A DNA stretch of 51,685 bases, from contig JAQBOU010000170.1 of NCBI GenBank assembly GCA_028287865.1, positions 1-51,685 of the forward strand. Reading direction: 5' to 3'. The stretch is from Mucilaginibacter sp. Its GTDB lineage: Bacteria > Bacteroidota > Bacteroidia > Sphingobacteriales > Sphingobacteriaceae. Shown one piece after another: positions 35,662 through 44,290 of the stretch. The notes under the pieces were generated by a model that saw nothing but the letters and a program-made list of their open reading frames with translations, was not told the DNA's origin and ran no database searches. The number at the start of each line of letters is the position of its first letter. Within the stretch, counting starts at the first letter, position 1. The translations under genes were made by a program, and so were the position numbers.

Positions 35662-35688
35662 GAGGTTAATGCTCATCACATTAACCTC
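35662..35688 (-). terminator. Hairpin between the two flavoenzyme genes
   Basis: A perfect 10-bp stem GAGGTTAATG/CATTAACCTC with a 7-base loop, followed on the minus strand by ATTTTATG. It lies in the 62-base gap between the Old Yellow Enzyme stop and the LLM start. It may act as a partial terminator that lowers LLM expression. Confidence 0.6.
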
Positions 35689-35701
35689 GTTATTGTTTCA
35701 C

Positions 35702-36808
35702 TTAATCTATAACTAATTCACCAAGGGCAGCTGCGGTAAAGCCCTTTAATTCGCTGGTGCGGCTGTCACGTATCTTTTGTGTCCAATGTGGATCAGCCAA
35801 TAAAGGCCTGCCTACGGCTACCAGATCAAAATCACCACGATCCATCCGACGAGTCAATTCATCTAAAGAACTGGGTTCCGAGCTTTCGCCTGCAAAGGCA
35901 CCAAAAAAGTCGCCGCTTAAGCCTACAGAACCTACCGTAATGGTTGCCTTACCGCTTAGCTTTTTAGCCCATCCGGCAAAATTCAGGTCAGAACCTCCAA
36001 ACTCAGGTTCCCAAAAACGACGCTGTGAGCAATGAAAAATATCCACACCGGCGTCCGCCATCGGGTTTAACCATGCTTCCATTTCTGATGGTGTTTTCAC
36101 CAACTGATTGGTGTAGGCCGATGGTTTAAATTGAGACAGACGGATAATAACTGCAAAATCTTCACCTACCTGCTTTCTAACCTCTTTGATCACATCAATT
36201 GCAAAACGGCTGCGCTCCGGTAAAGTTTTGCCGCCATAAATATCAGTACGCTCGTTGGTCGCTTCCCAAAAAAACTGATCTATCAAATAACCATGCGCAC
36301 CATGGATCTCCACACAATCAAAGCCTAATCTTTTGGCATCTGCTGCGGCTTTTCCAAAGGCGGCTATCGTATCGGCGATATCAGCATCAGTCATGGTTTT
36401 ACCATTGTTGAACCCGGGCCTGTTCAAGCCTGACGGACCTTCAAAGGGCTCGGGTGGCAACCATCCTGAATGGTGGTTATCCATAATACCCATGTGCCAG
36501 ATCTGCGGGCCCATACTACCGCCTTCAGCATGTACGCCATTAATCACTTTTTGCCATCCTGACAGCGCTTGCTCGCCATAGAAATGCGGTATGTTACCAT
36601 CGTTGGAAGAAGATACCCTATCGATCACTGTACCTTCCGACAAAATCAGGCCAACCTCACCTTCGGCACGTTTGCGGTAGTAGGCGGCGACGTTAGCTGC
36701 CGGTATGCCATTTGGCGAAAATGAACGCGTCATCGGCGCCATAACGATGCGGTTCCTGATATTTAATGATTTTAATTGAAAGGGCTGAAATAAGCTATTC
36801 GCGCTCAT
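35702..36808 (-). CDS. Old Yellow Enzyme family NADH:flavin oxidoreductase, second copy
   Basis: This 368-residue FMN-dependent ene-reductase has LNIRNRIVMAPMTRSFSPNG, GLILSEGTVIDRVSSSNDG, CVEIHGAHGYLIDQFFWEATN, ERTDIYGGKTLPERSRF and the C-terminal DLVAVGRPLLADPHW. The substrate-binding H-x2-H pair (HGAH) replaces the H-x2-N of the first copy, as in the YqjM-like branch. It is preceded by an ArsR-type regulator gene in the same direction, 31 bases away, and followed by an LLM gene. The three may be expressed together in response to electrophiles; this is inference. Confidence 0.93.
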   Translation of the reverse strand: MSANSLFQPFQLKSLNIRNRIVMAPMTRSFSPNGIPAANVAAYYRKRAEGEVGLILSEGTVIDRVSSSNDGNIPHFYGEQALSGWQKVINGVHAEGGSMGPQIWHMGIMDNHHSGWLPPEPFEGPSGLNRPGFNNGKTMTDADIADTIAAFGKAAADAKRLGFDCVEIHGAHGYLIDQFFWEATNERTDIYGGKTLPERSRFAIDVIKEVRKQVGEDFAVIIRLSQFKPSAYTNQLVKTPSEMEAWLNPMADAGVDIFHCSQRRFWEPEFGGSDLNFAGWAKKLSGKATITVGSVGLSGDFFGAFAGESSEPSSLDELTRRMDRGDFDLVAVGRPLLADPHWTQKIRDSRTSELKGFTAAALGELVID

Positions 36809-36839
36809 AAAAATTTGAATAAATAAGTAATGTGATTAT

Positions 36840-37139
36840 TTAAATGTCTGACTGGATCAGCTGGCTCAAAGCGGCAAAAGCTTCTTCATTCCGCTGGTAA
36901 TAAGTCCATTGCCCTTTACGGGTCGACTTTACTAAGCCAGCCCGCTGTAAGGTTGACAGGTACTCCGATACGGTAGACTGGGTCAAACCCGCCTTTTGCT
37001 GAATCTGTCCTACACAAACCCCCGCCTCATAGCCATAAACAGCCTGCTCGGGAAAACTCACTTCCGGTTCTTTTAACCAGTTAAGTATTTGCAACCGGGT
37101 TTTGTTGGAAAGCGCTTTGAATATTTCGACCTGATCCAT
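36840..37139 (-). CDS. ArsR-type winged-helix transcriptional regulator
   Basis: This 99-residue protein has a single winged-helix DNA-binding domain: MDQVEIFKALSNKTRLQILNWL, the recognition helix part GLTQSTVSEYLSTLQRAGLV and the wing STRKGQWTYYQRNEE. Two cysteines are not arranged as a known metal site (only C42 in AGVCVGQIQQ can be recognised), so a metal or thiol signal is possible but not shown. A 20-bp palindrome just upstream should be its operator. It leads the Old Yellow Enzyme and LLM genes. Confidence 0.93.
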   Translation of the reverse strand: MDQVEIFKALSNKTRLQILNWLKEPEVSFPEQAVYGYEAGVCVGQIQQKAGLTQSTVSEYLSTLQRAGLVKSTRKGQWTYYQRNEEAFAALSQLIQSDI

Positions 37140-37150
37140 GATACAAAGAT

Positions 37151-37170
37151 ATATCGGTTATTCCCGATAT
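37151..37170 (-). promoter_or_regulatory. Operator palindrome of the ArsR-type regulator
   Basis: ATATCGG, a 6-base spacer, then CCGATAT form an exact inverted repeat of 20 bp, 11 bases upstream of the regulator's start codon. The position is ideal for self-repression and control of the following flavoenzyme genes. No second copy was found elsewhere in the window. Confidence 0.65.
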
Positions 37171-37225
37171 GCCAATAATAATAAAGAGATGACATTGGCC
37201 TGATGCAGGGTTGCGTTTAGCCTTT

Positions 37226-37329
37226 GGTGTTCCAAAAAAAAGAAGGAACACCTGGAACAGACGGAACACTGGCTCGCCCTGACTAGTCCTAAAAAGATCG
37301 ACTATTTTTAGGAGTACTCAGGGTGGCGA
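37226..37329. repeat. Two adjacent hairpins between the ArsR gene and GH92
   Basis: The first is GGTGTTCC/GGAACACC with an A-rich loop; its right arm begins three 9-base units starting GGAACA. The second has arms around CCTAAAAA (37288-37295) and TTTTTAGG (37305-37312), extended outward by CGCC...CTGA against TCAG...GGCG with small gaps, giving about 25-base imperfect arms. No ORF was found. The whole looks like a repeat cluster rather than a control site. Confidence 0.55.
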
Positions 37330-37377
37330 ATATTTGAACACATTTATAAGGCCCTAACGATTGGACTACGTTATCCG

Positions 37378-39618
37378 TTATGGACGTGCTGCTACAGTAC
37401 GTCCATAATTATAGTTTGGTTTTTTACCCATTATGATCTTCATTATGCCCCCCTGCATAATGTCATTATGCGTTATATAACATTTGCTATAACTTTTCCC
37501 GTTCAGCGTAATACTTTGAATATAAATATTTTCGGCACTGTTATTTATTGCCTCTACGGTAAAGGGTTTGCCCGATGTTGTTTGAAGGGTAGCCCTGCTA
37601 ACAACCGGGCTGCCGATTACATATATTCCCAAAGCGGGAAATACCGGGTAAAATCCCATGGCTGAAAAAATATACCAGGCCGACATCTGTCCGCAGTCTT
37701 CATTCCCGATAATCCCGTCAGGATTGTCAGGATAAAAATTCTTCATGATGTATCTCACCTTTTCGGCAGTTTTCCATTGCTGCCCGGTATAAGCATAGAG
37801 ATAGGCAATATGGTGGCTTGGTTCGTTGCCATGTGCATATTGCCCTATCAGGCCGGTAAGGTCTGCCAGTTCCGCTGTTTCTGATGGAGGAGAACTTGTT
37901 GTAAAAAATTGATCCAGTTTATTATTAAAGACTTTTTCTCCGCCTAAAAGTGATATCAGGCCCTTTACATCCTGCGGAACAAGCCAAAGGTATTGCCATG
38001 CATTCCCTTCGGCATATAAATTATTAGTAGCGTTTGTTGGCGAAAAGTTGGTTATCCAACTACCATCGGTGCTTTTACCTTTAAAAAACTGATCTGAAGG
38101 GTCAAAGTACAACTTATAGTTCCCTGATCTTTTCTTGAAATAATCGTAATCCTTAAGTCTATTAAGCTTCTTAGCCATCAGCGCCGTGCTGCCATCGCTA
38201 ACTGAATATTCAAGGCCTTTGGCAACAGAACGACTTTCTTTATCGTAAGGGATAGCTTCAAAATTTTTCACGTATTTAAGGCCTAAAATATCAGGGTTGA
38301 CAGTAGTTTTTATAGCATTGAACGCCCTTTCCCCATCAAAACCTTTCACTCCTTTCAGGTAAGCTTCTGCAACAACCTGCATGCTGCTTATGCCAACCAT
38401 AGTACCGGTTTCGTTACCCACCAGGTGCCAGATGGGCAATCTTCCCTGCTGGTCGTAAATGGCAAGCATGGAATTGATCATATCTGCCGCTCTTTTAGGC
38501 TGTGTAAGGATATAAAGCGGATTTGCCGCCCTGTAGGTATCCCATAAAGAAAACACTGAATAATTGTTGAAAGTGGCGTTATGATATACTTTTTTGTCGG
38601 CACCGCGGTAGTCGCCGTTATGATCGTTAAAAAGTGCCGGGTCTATCATGGTGTGAAACAATGAGGTGTAAAAAACACGTTTATCGGATAAAGTCCTGGT
38701 CTCTACTTTTACAGACGACAATTCCTTATTCCATTTCCCGTCCGCCTGTTTCGCAACCTGTTCAAAGTCCCATCCGGGGATTTCTGCTTCGATATTAGCG
38801 AGCGCGTTTTCGGCGCTAACCGGTGATATGCCGACCTTTAATTTTAAGGTTGATGGCGCTTTATTAAAGCTGATCAGCCCTTTTATAGCTTTACCCCTGC
38901 CGCTGGCATCGTCAAGTAAACTGATATCATCATAAACATTAAATTTCTCTATAGGCTCTGAAGAGCGGATAGCAAAAAATATCCACTGATCTTTTGCCCA
39001 GCCGCTCGACTTACGGTAACCTTCAAGCGTATATTGATCAACTTTTTTAATGTAGGTATCAGTAGGCTTATCGTTAATTCCTTCTTTCAGGTCGATGATC
39101 ACATGCGCCTCTTTTCCGGCAGGAAAATGATACCGGTGGAAACCCACCCTCTCTGTACTTGTAAGCTCAACATCAATATCATCATCCAGTAATTTAACTG
39201 AATAATAACCAGGCTTCACCTTTTCTGTATTGTGCGAATAGTGTGATGCATAACCGCTGGCGGTATTTTTTTCGCTGCCTTTGTTAAGCCTTATGCCGCC
39301 GGTGTAGGGCATAATTAAAATATCGCCCAGATCGCCTATGCCTGTACCGCTTAAATGCCGGTGGGCAAAGCCGATTAGCACACTGTCGCCATAATTGTAT
39401 CCCGAACACCAATCCCATCCTTTATAAAAATTTTCAGGCCCTAACTGTACCGCACCAAACGGAACGCTGGCGCCCACAAATACATGTCCGTGCCCGCCTG
39501 CGCCAATCATAGGATCCACAAAAGCAGTTAAACTTTGGGCATTTATCCTGCTGTTGAAGCCCACCAGAATTATAGAACAAAAGATCAATACACGCTTCGT
39601 TTTACTATGCAGATACAT
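37378..39618 (-). CDS. Secreted GH92 glycosidase (alpha-1,2-mannosidase family)
   Basis: This 746-residue enzyme has a signal peptide (VLIFCSIILVGFNSRINA) and the GH92 fold. It starts with DPMIGAGGHGHVFVGASVPF and GAVQLGPENFYKGWDWCSGY. The active-site region GNEDCGQMSAWYIFSAMGFY near residue 650 carries the likely general-acid glutamate and the calcium-site residues. GH92 enzymes are calcium-dependent, inverting exo-alpha-mannosidases that trim N-glycans or yeast mannan. A strong hairpin overlaps the last codons and stop. No SusC/SusD pair is adjacent, so it is not part of a visible utilisation locus. An ATAGTTTAC/GTAAACTAT inverted repeat lies about 140-180 bases upstream. Confidence 0.94.
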   Translation of the reverse strand: MYLHSKTKRVLIFCSIILVGFNSRINAQSLTAFVDPMIGAGGHGHVFVGASVPFGAVQLGPENFYKGWDWCSGYNYGDSVLIGFAHRHLSGTGIGDLGDILIMPYTGGIRLNKGSEKNTASGYASHYSHNTEKVKPGYYSVKLLDDDIDVELTSTERVGFHRYHFPAGKEAHVIIDLKEGINDKPTDTYIKKVDQYTLEGYRKSSGWAKDQWIFFAIRSSEPIEKFNVYDDISLLDDASGRGKAIKGLISFNKAPSTLKLKVGISPVSAENALANIEAEIPGWDFEQVAKQADGKWNKELSSVKVETRTLSDKRVFYTSLFHTMIDPALFNDHNGDYRGADKKVYHNATFNNYSVFSLWDTYRAANPLYILTQPKRAADMINSMLAIYDQQGRLPIWHLVGNETGTMVGISSMQVVAEAYLKGVKGFDGERAFNAIKTTVNPDILGLKYVKNFEAIPYDKESRSVAKGLEYSVSDGSTALMAKKLNRLKDYDYFKKRSGNYKLYFDPSDQFFKGKSTDGSWITNFSPTNATNNLYAEGNAWQYLWLVPQDVKGLISLLGGEKVFNNKLDQFFTTSSPPSETAELADLTGLIGQYAHGNEPSHHIAYLYAYTGQQWKTAEKVRYIMKNFYPDNPDGIIGNEDCGQMSAWYIFSAMGFYPVFPALGIYVIGSPVVSRATLQTTSGKPFTVEAINNSAENIYIQSITLNGKSYSKCYITHNDIMQGGIMKIIMGKKPNYNYGRTVAARP

Positions 39619-39987
39619 AAATTTATTGCTGTTTTAGGTTGTTAAATTCAAATTTTTAATCAGTTGCAATAGTAGCTGCGGCAATTAATTAAACTTTAAT
39701 AAAACATTAACCACAACCGCATTTGTAAAAACGCACTAATTTGTTACAGAAAAACTTATAGTTTACTTATTAAAACTCGGAAGCGGAAATGTAAACTATC
39801 TGCTAACACCTTAAATAGAGAAGGTCAGTGGCAGTAATTCGAAGGTGGGCATATTGCCATAACTAATTCTTATTGCAAATTGAATTTTTACAGGTAATTA
39901 GCCGAACTTAAGTATTTATTAAGAAAAAATTATTAATAATATATTGATTTGTATTGAAAACTACCAATTATAAAACCTATTAAAAAA
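39619..39987. other. Gene-free region upstream of GH92
   Basis: This AT-rich stretch of about 370 bases has no gene that I can support. It contains ATAGTTTAC (39758-39766) and its exact inverse GTAAACTAT (39791-39799), possibly a control site for GH92, and shorter repeated TTAATAA tracts. The next recognisable item is a signal-peptide remnant. Confidence 0.5.
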
Positions 39988-40229
39988 ATGGATATTCTTT
40001 TGTACAAAAGAAAGATAATCACTTCTTTTTTATTTTTAAATCTATTGATTTCAGGGATTTACGCCCAAGCCCAAACTTCAGTCAGTCAATCACAATCAAT
40101 CATCGATATCTTATTAATTCGGCCCTCGCTTATTCGCCTTTAAGCAGCCGGTTATATGTAGATTTGATAAGCGACAGTAATAAAGTTGTAGCTTTTACCT
40201 CCTATCAGGGCAACGAGAAACAAACATAA
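39988..40229 (+). pseudogene. Remnant of a small secreted protein, frameshifted
   Basis: The first frame gives a clear signal peptide (IITSFLFLNLLISGIYAQAQ) after MDILLYKRK and then stops at 40143. A second frame continues with natural-looking sequence, INSALAYSPLSSRLYVDLIS followed by SNKVVAFTSYQGNEKQT, up to a stop at 40229. The two parts read as one protein broken by a shift near 40085-40115. The family is not recognised. The 3' end overlaps the last codons of the convergent quinoprotein gene. Confidence 0.5.
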
Positions 40230-42373
40230 CTATCGCCCGATTTATTCCCGGTTTTACCACCTCCGCAAGCGATAACGATATATTGTTTACCATCTATCGC
40301 ATATGCGGCGGGCGTTGCATAACCGGCGGCAGGAAGTTTTGCTTCCCAAACTTGTTTACCGGTGTGTTTGTCAAAAGCCCGCATTTTTTCATCTTTTGTC
40401 GCGGCTATAAATACAAGTCCTCCTTTTGTAACCAGAGGGCCGCCGTATAATTCGGTCCCGGTTATAGGTATACCTTTTTTAGTTAATTCAGGGTATTCAC
40501 CCAGCGGTACTTTCCATAAAAGCTTGCCCGTAGTAAGGTCCACAGCATCCAGCGTACCCCATGGAGGTTTTATCCCCGGATAACCGTCTTTATCCAAAAA
40601 ACGATTATAGCCGTTCATGGTGTAAGGTATTTTATATGCATCATTGCTTTGTGCCGATGATACAGGTTCTTTAGCATGCACTTTGGGGGATGAGGTTGTC
40701 TCCGGTAAGTTCAATATAAATGAAAGCAACGCTTTCTTTTCATTTGCCGGGATCTGTTTGAAAGATGGCATCATGTTACGGCCGTTTTCAATGATCTGCC
40801 CGGCTTGTTGCTCATTATATTTTTTGTTGATGTTTACCAACGAAGGGTAAGCTGCGCCATTACCCTTAAGTTCGGGCCCATGACAGGAAATGCAGTACTT
40901 GTTGTAAAGTGCATGGCCTGTTCCTTTTAAAGAGTTATCATAAGTATTTTTGGGGACATCGATCATTACCTGCGCCCAGGGTAGTTCGGTATTGCTGATG
41001 TACATGATTTTTGTTTCAGAGTCAACGGCTGCACCGCCCCACTCACCTCCCCCGTCAAATCCGGGAAAGATCCATACCCCATCCTTGCTGGGCGGTGTAA
41101 ACATGGCATTATATTTTACCTTTTTATATTTTTCCATCATGTCCTTATGCGTTTCAGGACTAAGATCCGTCACATCCTCCGGACCAAAATGCTGGCGTGC
41201 AAATGGTTGGGGTAAAGCAGGAATGGGCTGGGTTGGCCAGGGTTGTTCTCCGGGTAAAGCATTAGTTGGCACTGGTTTTTCTTCAACCGGAAAAACCGGC
41301 TTGCCGTTAGTCCGGTCGAATACAAAAATAAATCCATGCTTTGTAATCTGTGCTACCGCATCAATTGTTTTGCCGTTATGCTGTAAGGTTACCAGGTTTG
41401 GATTTGCTGGAAGATCACGATCCCACATGTCATGATGTACTACCTGGTAATGCCAAATGTATTTACCGGTTGCTGCATCCAATGCCAAAAGACAATTGGC
41501 ATACAGATCCGGCCCTTTACGGTTAGCGCCATAAAAGTCTCCCCCAACAGATCCGGTAGGTATATAAACAATTCCGCGTTTTTCATCCAGCGCCATACCT
41601 GACCAGTTATTAGCAGCTCCAAGACGCTTCCATGCAGAACCATCAGGCCAGGTTTCATAACCTTTTTCGCCCGGATGGGGAATGGTGTGGAATATCCATT
41701 TCATCTTCCCGGTAAGTACATCATAAGCCCGGATATGCCCCGGCGCCGCATCTTCAGATTCAGAAACCCGGTCGCCAATAATCAATAGATTTTTATAGAT
41801 GATTCCTGGCGTGGTACCTGATACAAAAGAGTTAACCTTTCGGCCAAGGTCTTCTGTCAGGTCTAAATACCCGCCTTTTCCAAAACTTTTTATTGGTTCG
41901 CCGCTATCCGCATCAATGGCAAATGTTTTTGACCCTGCGCTATAAAAGATGCGTTTATTTCCGCCGTTCTCATCTTCCCAATAAACAACACCCCTGCATA
42001 CTTTATAATAAGCCATCGGATCATTCTTTTTTGAAGTGTCCTGTGTGGCCGGGTCAAACAACCACTTCTGCACACCGGTTACCGCATCCAATGCGAATAG
42101 TTTAAGCTTTGGGCTGGTACCATATAGTATACCATCCACTATAATCGGATTACATTGGTTCTGGCTGCGGTTTGCACTGTCTTTATCTCCGGAGCTATAA
42201 GTCCAGGCTACTTTAAGCTGATTCACATTCTTTAAAGTGATTTGATCATTTGAAGAATACCTGTTTCCATCTTTTGACCCGGCATAAGTTCGCCAACCGC
42301 TTTGGTCTGTTGCGTGTTTTTTGCAGGATAAAATAATGCATACAATAAGGAACAATAAGTAAGGGCGCTTCAT
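40205..42373 (-). CDS. PQQ-dependent dehydrogenase with embedded cytochrome c domain (lipoprotein)
   Basis: This 722-residue quinoprotein starts with a lipoprotein signal (IILSCKK, C17). An eight-bladed beta-propeller follows; blades show tryptophan docking motifs such as VTGVQKWLFDPATQ, LTGKMKWIFHT, ATGKYIWHYQ and TTGKLLWKVP. A cytochrome c domain with CISCH (494-498) is inserted before the last blades. It lies in the region with YNKYCISCHGPELKGNG and a distal methionine in NMMPSF. Members oxidise sugars or alcohols at the cell surface and pass electrons to the respiratory chain. The substrate is unknown. No PQQ synthesis genes are seen here, so the cofactor may come from elsewhere in the genome or the medium. 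Confidence 0.92.
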   Translation of the reverse strand: MKRPYLLFLIVCIILSCKKHATDQSGWRTYAGSKDGNRYSSNDQITLKNVNQLKVAWTYSSGDKDSANRSQNQCNPIIVDGILYGTSPKLKLFALDAVTGVQKWLFDPATQDTSKKNDPMAYYKVCRGVVYWEDENGGNKRIFYSAGSKTFAIDADSGEPIKSFGKGGYLDLTEDLGRKVNSFVSGTTPGIIYKNLLIIGDRVSESEDAAPGHIRAYDVLTGKMKWIFHTIPHPGEKGYETWPDGSAWKRLGAANNWSGMALDEKRGIVYIPTGSVGGDFYGANRKGPDLYANCLLALDAATGKYIWHYQVVHHDMWDRDLPANPNLVTLQHNGKTIDAVAQITKHGFIFVFDRTNGKPVFPVEEKPVPTNALPGEQPWPTQPIPALPQPFARQHFGPEDVTDLSPETHKDMMEKYKKVKYNAMFTPPSKDGVWIFPGFDGGGEWGGAAVDSETKIMYISNTELPWAQVMIDVPKNTYDNSLKGTGHALYNKYCISCHGPELKGNGAAYPSLVNINKKYNEQQAGQIIENGRNMMPSFKQIPANEKKALLSFILNLPETTSSPKVHAKEPVSSAQSNDAYKIPYTMNGYNRFLDKDGYPGIKPPWGTLDAVDLTTGKLLWKVPLGEYPELTKKGIPITGTELYGGPLVTKGGLVFIAATKDEKMRAFDKHTGKQVWEAKLPAAGYATPAAYAIDGKQYIVIACGGGKTGNKSGDSYVCFSLP

Positions 42374-42459
42374 GGAATGGCTTTGTTTATAAATGGCTTT
42401 AACCGTTTAAAGCTAATCAGTTAAAGTTAAAAACAAAAACATTGGGTTGGATATGAGGT

Positions 42460-42556
42460 TATATTACAGGCTAAATGATATTAGCCCGTGATAAATTTCA
42501 ATTTTACAGGCTAAACCATGTTTAGGGTATGATAGAAATTGCCATTTTAAAGGCTA
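42460..42556. repeat. Degenerate tandem repeat with AGGCTAA units upstream of the quinoprotein gene
   Basis: Three units of about 43 bases start TTACAGGCTAAA, TTACAGGCTAAA and TTAAAGGCTAAT. The first unit contains a GGCTAA/TTAGCC hairpin. The third runs into the stop codon of the DUF1349-like gene. It lies in the 180-base gap ahead of the quinoprotein gene; its role is unknown. Confidence 0.45.
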
Positions 42557-43210
42557 ATGCCCATTATTTATCCCCGCCTGGTCAATATGAACATCCCACA
42601 CTCTTGCTTCTTCAATTATTTCGGGATCATGCGAGCAGATAAATAAACCCAGCAGGGCTTCTTCCGGCATATTGGGCATAACATGTGCGCCCACCGTTTT
42701 AAGGGGTTTGCCTACATGGCCAACACGCATAATAAGTCTTTTACCTATGCGCTGCAATTGCACCACTTCAAATCTCTTATCAGGGAAAAATATCTCCCCT
42801 TCGGGATCCTTCATGTTTTCGCCGGTAAGCGAACGCCATTGCATGGCAGTGAGTCCGTCGCCATGCTCAACAGCATTTAGGGCAATTGATTTATCATCGG
42901 CAGATTCGCGTATCATCCACCCTATTTTACGGTGATCATTCCCTTTGGCGCCAATAAATTCAAAATTGGCGGTGGCTGTAAAATCACCCTTTATTTTCTT
43001 ATATACATACTGAAACTCATCACGGTTAAACCAGATGTTATAACCAGATCCTTTTAATGTATAAGTATGAGTCACTTTATCATAAATGGCCGATCCTGCA
43101 TTTTTAGGGTGACCGATATCTCCATGATCAGTAAACAATCCGATTGGTTCAGTTTGTATCGAAAAGCCGCAGCAAAGAGCAGCAAGAACAATAAAGGCAA
43201 AAATTTTCAT
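42554..43210 (-). CDS. Secreted DUF1349-like beta-sandwich protein
   Basis: From the ATG at 43210 the protein is 218 residues and begins with a signal peptide (MKIFAFIVLAALCCGFSIQT). The body resembles the DUF1349/LamG-type concanavalin fold, with NIWFNRDEFQYVYKKIKGDF, TATANFEFIGAKGNDHRKIG, WMIRESADDKSIALNAVEHG and ALLGLFICSHDPE. Such domains often bind or act on carbohydrates. It lies between the aquaporin and quinoprotein genes on the same strand. The longer upstream frame has a basic, non-signal N-terminus and is not used. No specific activity can be assigned. Confidence 0.82.
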   Translation of the reverse strand: MKIFAFIVLAALCCGFSIQTEPIGLFTDHGDIGHPKNAGSAIYDKVTHTYTLKGSGYNIWFNRDEFQYVYKKIKGDFTATANFEFIGAKGNDHRKIGWMIRESADDKSIALNAVEHGDGLTAMQWRSLTGENMKDPEGEIFFPDKRFEVVQLQRIGKRLIMRVGHVGKPLKTVGAHVMPNMPEEALLGLFICSHDPEIIEEARVWDVHIDQAGINNGH

Positions 43211-43276
43211 AAAGATTCGTTTAAGCAATGTTATAAAAAAGCTACGTCTACACTTAAGACCAAACAAGCCCATTCC

Positions 43277-44050
43277 CTACACCCTGTTAATAGATATATC
43301 CTCGTGTACCTCCACTGTCTTTTTAGTAATTGTTTCTTTTTGTTCCATCACCGTTTTCCAGAAACCTGCTGCCAGTAATCCGCCAAGTATGGGGGCAGCT
43401 ACAAAGAGCCATAATTGCTGTAACGCCTTACCGCCGGCAAATAATGCAGGGCCAAGGCTACGCGCCGGGTTTACGGACGTCCCGGTAATAGGGATCATTA
43501 CCAAATGTATTAACGAAAGCGATAAACCAATGGCAAGGCCCGCCATTGCCGGGTTCGCCCGCTTTGCTGTGGTGCCAAAAATAACCACCAGGAATATGAA
43601 GGTAAATACAGTTTCCGCAATAAAAGCCGACTGCATGGAATACTTACCCAAATAAGTTTCGCCCCAGCCGTTGGCCCCGAGCGCATACTCGCCCATAGAA
43701 AAACCGGGCTTGCCTGTTAGTAATAAATATAATATGCCCGATGCCGCAATTGCCCCGATGCATTGTGCTATTACATAACCTGCACAATCTTTAAAGGTAA
43801 GCTTCCCTGCAGCAAGCATTGAAATGGATATAGCGGGATTGATATGACAGCCTGAGATGGGCCCTATAGCATAAGCCATTACTACCACACTGATACCAAA
43901 AGCAAGTGAAATACCTAACAACCCGACTCCCGAAGGAGAAATACCATCAGCGTTAGCACCTGATATAACAGCCGCACCGCAGCCAAATAATACAAGACAA
44001 AATGTGCCGACAAGTTCAGCCACATACTTGGTTAGTGGTTTTGTTTCCAT
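43277..44050 (-). CDS. Aquaporin (MIP family, AqpZ-like)
   Basis: This 257-residue channel has six transmembrane segments and two half-helices with NPA motifs: GCHINPAISISMLAAG (NPA at 71-73) and TSVNPARSLGPALF (NPA at 194-196, with the selectivity-filter arginine after it). The filter looks water-type, as in AqpZ. Length is slightly over the usual 230 because of a longer loop after residue 25 and a charged C-terminal tail. It precedes the DUF1349-like gene with a gap of 66 bases. Just upstream lies a fragment of a histidine kinase. Confidence 0.95.
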   Translation of the reverse strand: METKPLTKYVAELVGTFCLVLFGCGAAVISGANADGISPSGVGLLGISLAFGISVVVMAYAIGPISGCHINPAISISMLAAGKLTFKDCAGYVIAQCIGAIAASGILYLLLTGKPGFSMGEYALGANGWGETYLGKYSMQSAFIAETVFTFIFLVVIFGTTAKRANPAMAGLAIGLSLSLIHLVMIPITGTSVNPARSLGPALFAGGKALQQLWLFVAAPILGGLLAAGFWKTVMEQKETITKKTVEVHEDISINRV

Positions 44051-44117
44051 AATTTAGGTTGATTTGAATAATTAATTAAATATATAACTATTTAGCAACC
44101 AATAAGCAAATAAAACG

Positions 44118-44228
44118 CTAATCAAACAGTATAGCAAACCCGGTTTGCTTATCAGTTATTGTTTTTAACGAAAACTCAAAACCATGATTAATCAAGATTT
44201 CCCGTACCAGCATAAGACCTATGCTTAT
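44118..44228 (-). pseudogene. Histidine-kinase ATPase-domain remnant
   Basis: A minus-strand frame encodes SIGLMLVREILINHGFEFSL then KTITDKQTGFAILFD and a stop. This matches the last 35 residues of a histidine-kinase HATPase domain (the G2-box GLGLxLVREI and the closing beta-strands TxFxIxF). Upstream the frame is closed by TGA at 44238-44240, so no ATPase core remains. It is most likely the decayed end of a sensor kinase, lying between the aquaporin and desaturase genes. Confidence 0.55.
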
Positions 44229-44290
44229 AACTGATTGATTTCATAGATTGTCAGCTTCAGGCTAAAATCAACGCGCAAGTGAATCCCAAA

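Noticed and set aside
44133..44149. AGCAAACC-C-GGTTTGCT palindrome as a terminator
   Set aside because: There is no T-tract on either side, and it lies inside the coding-like kinase remnant.
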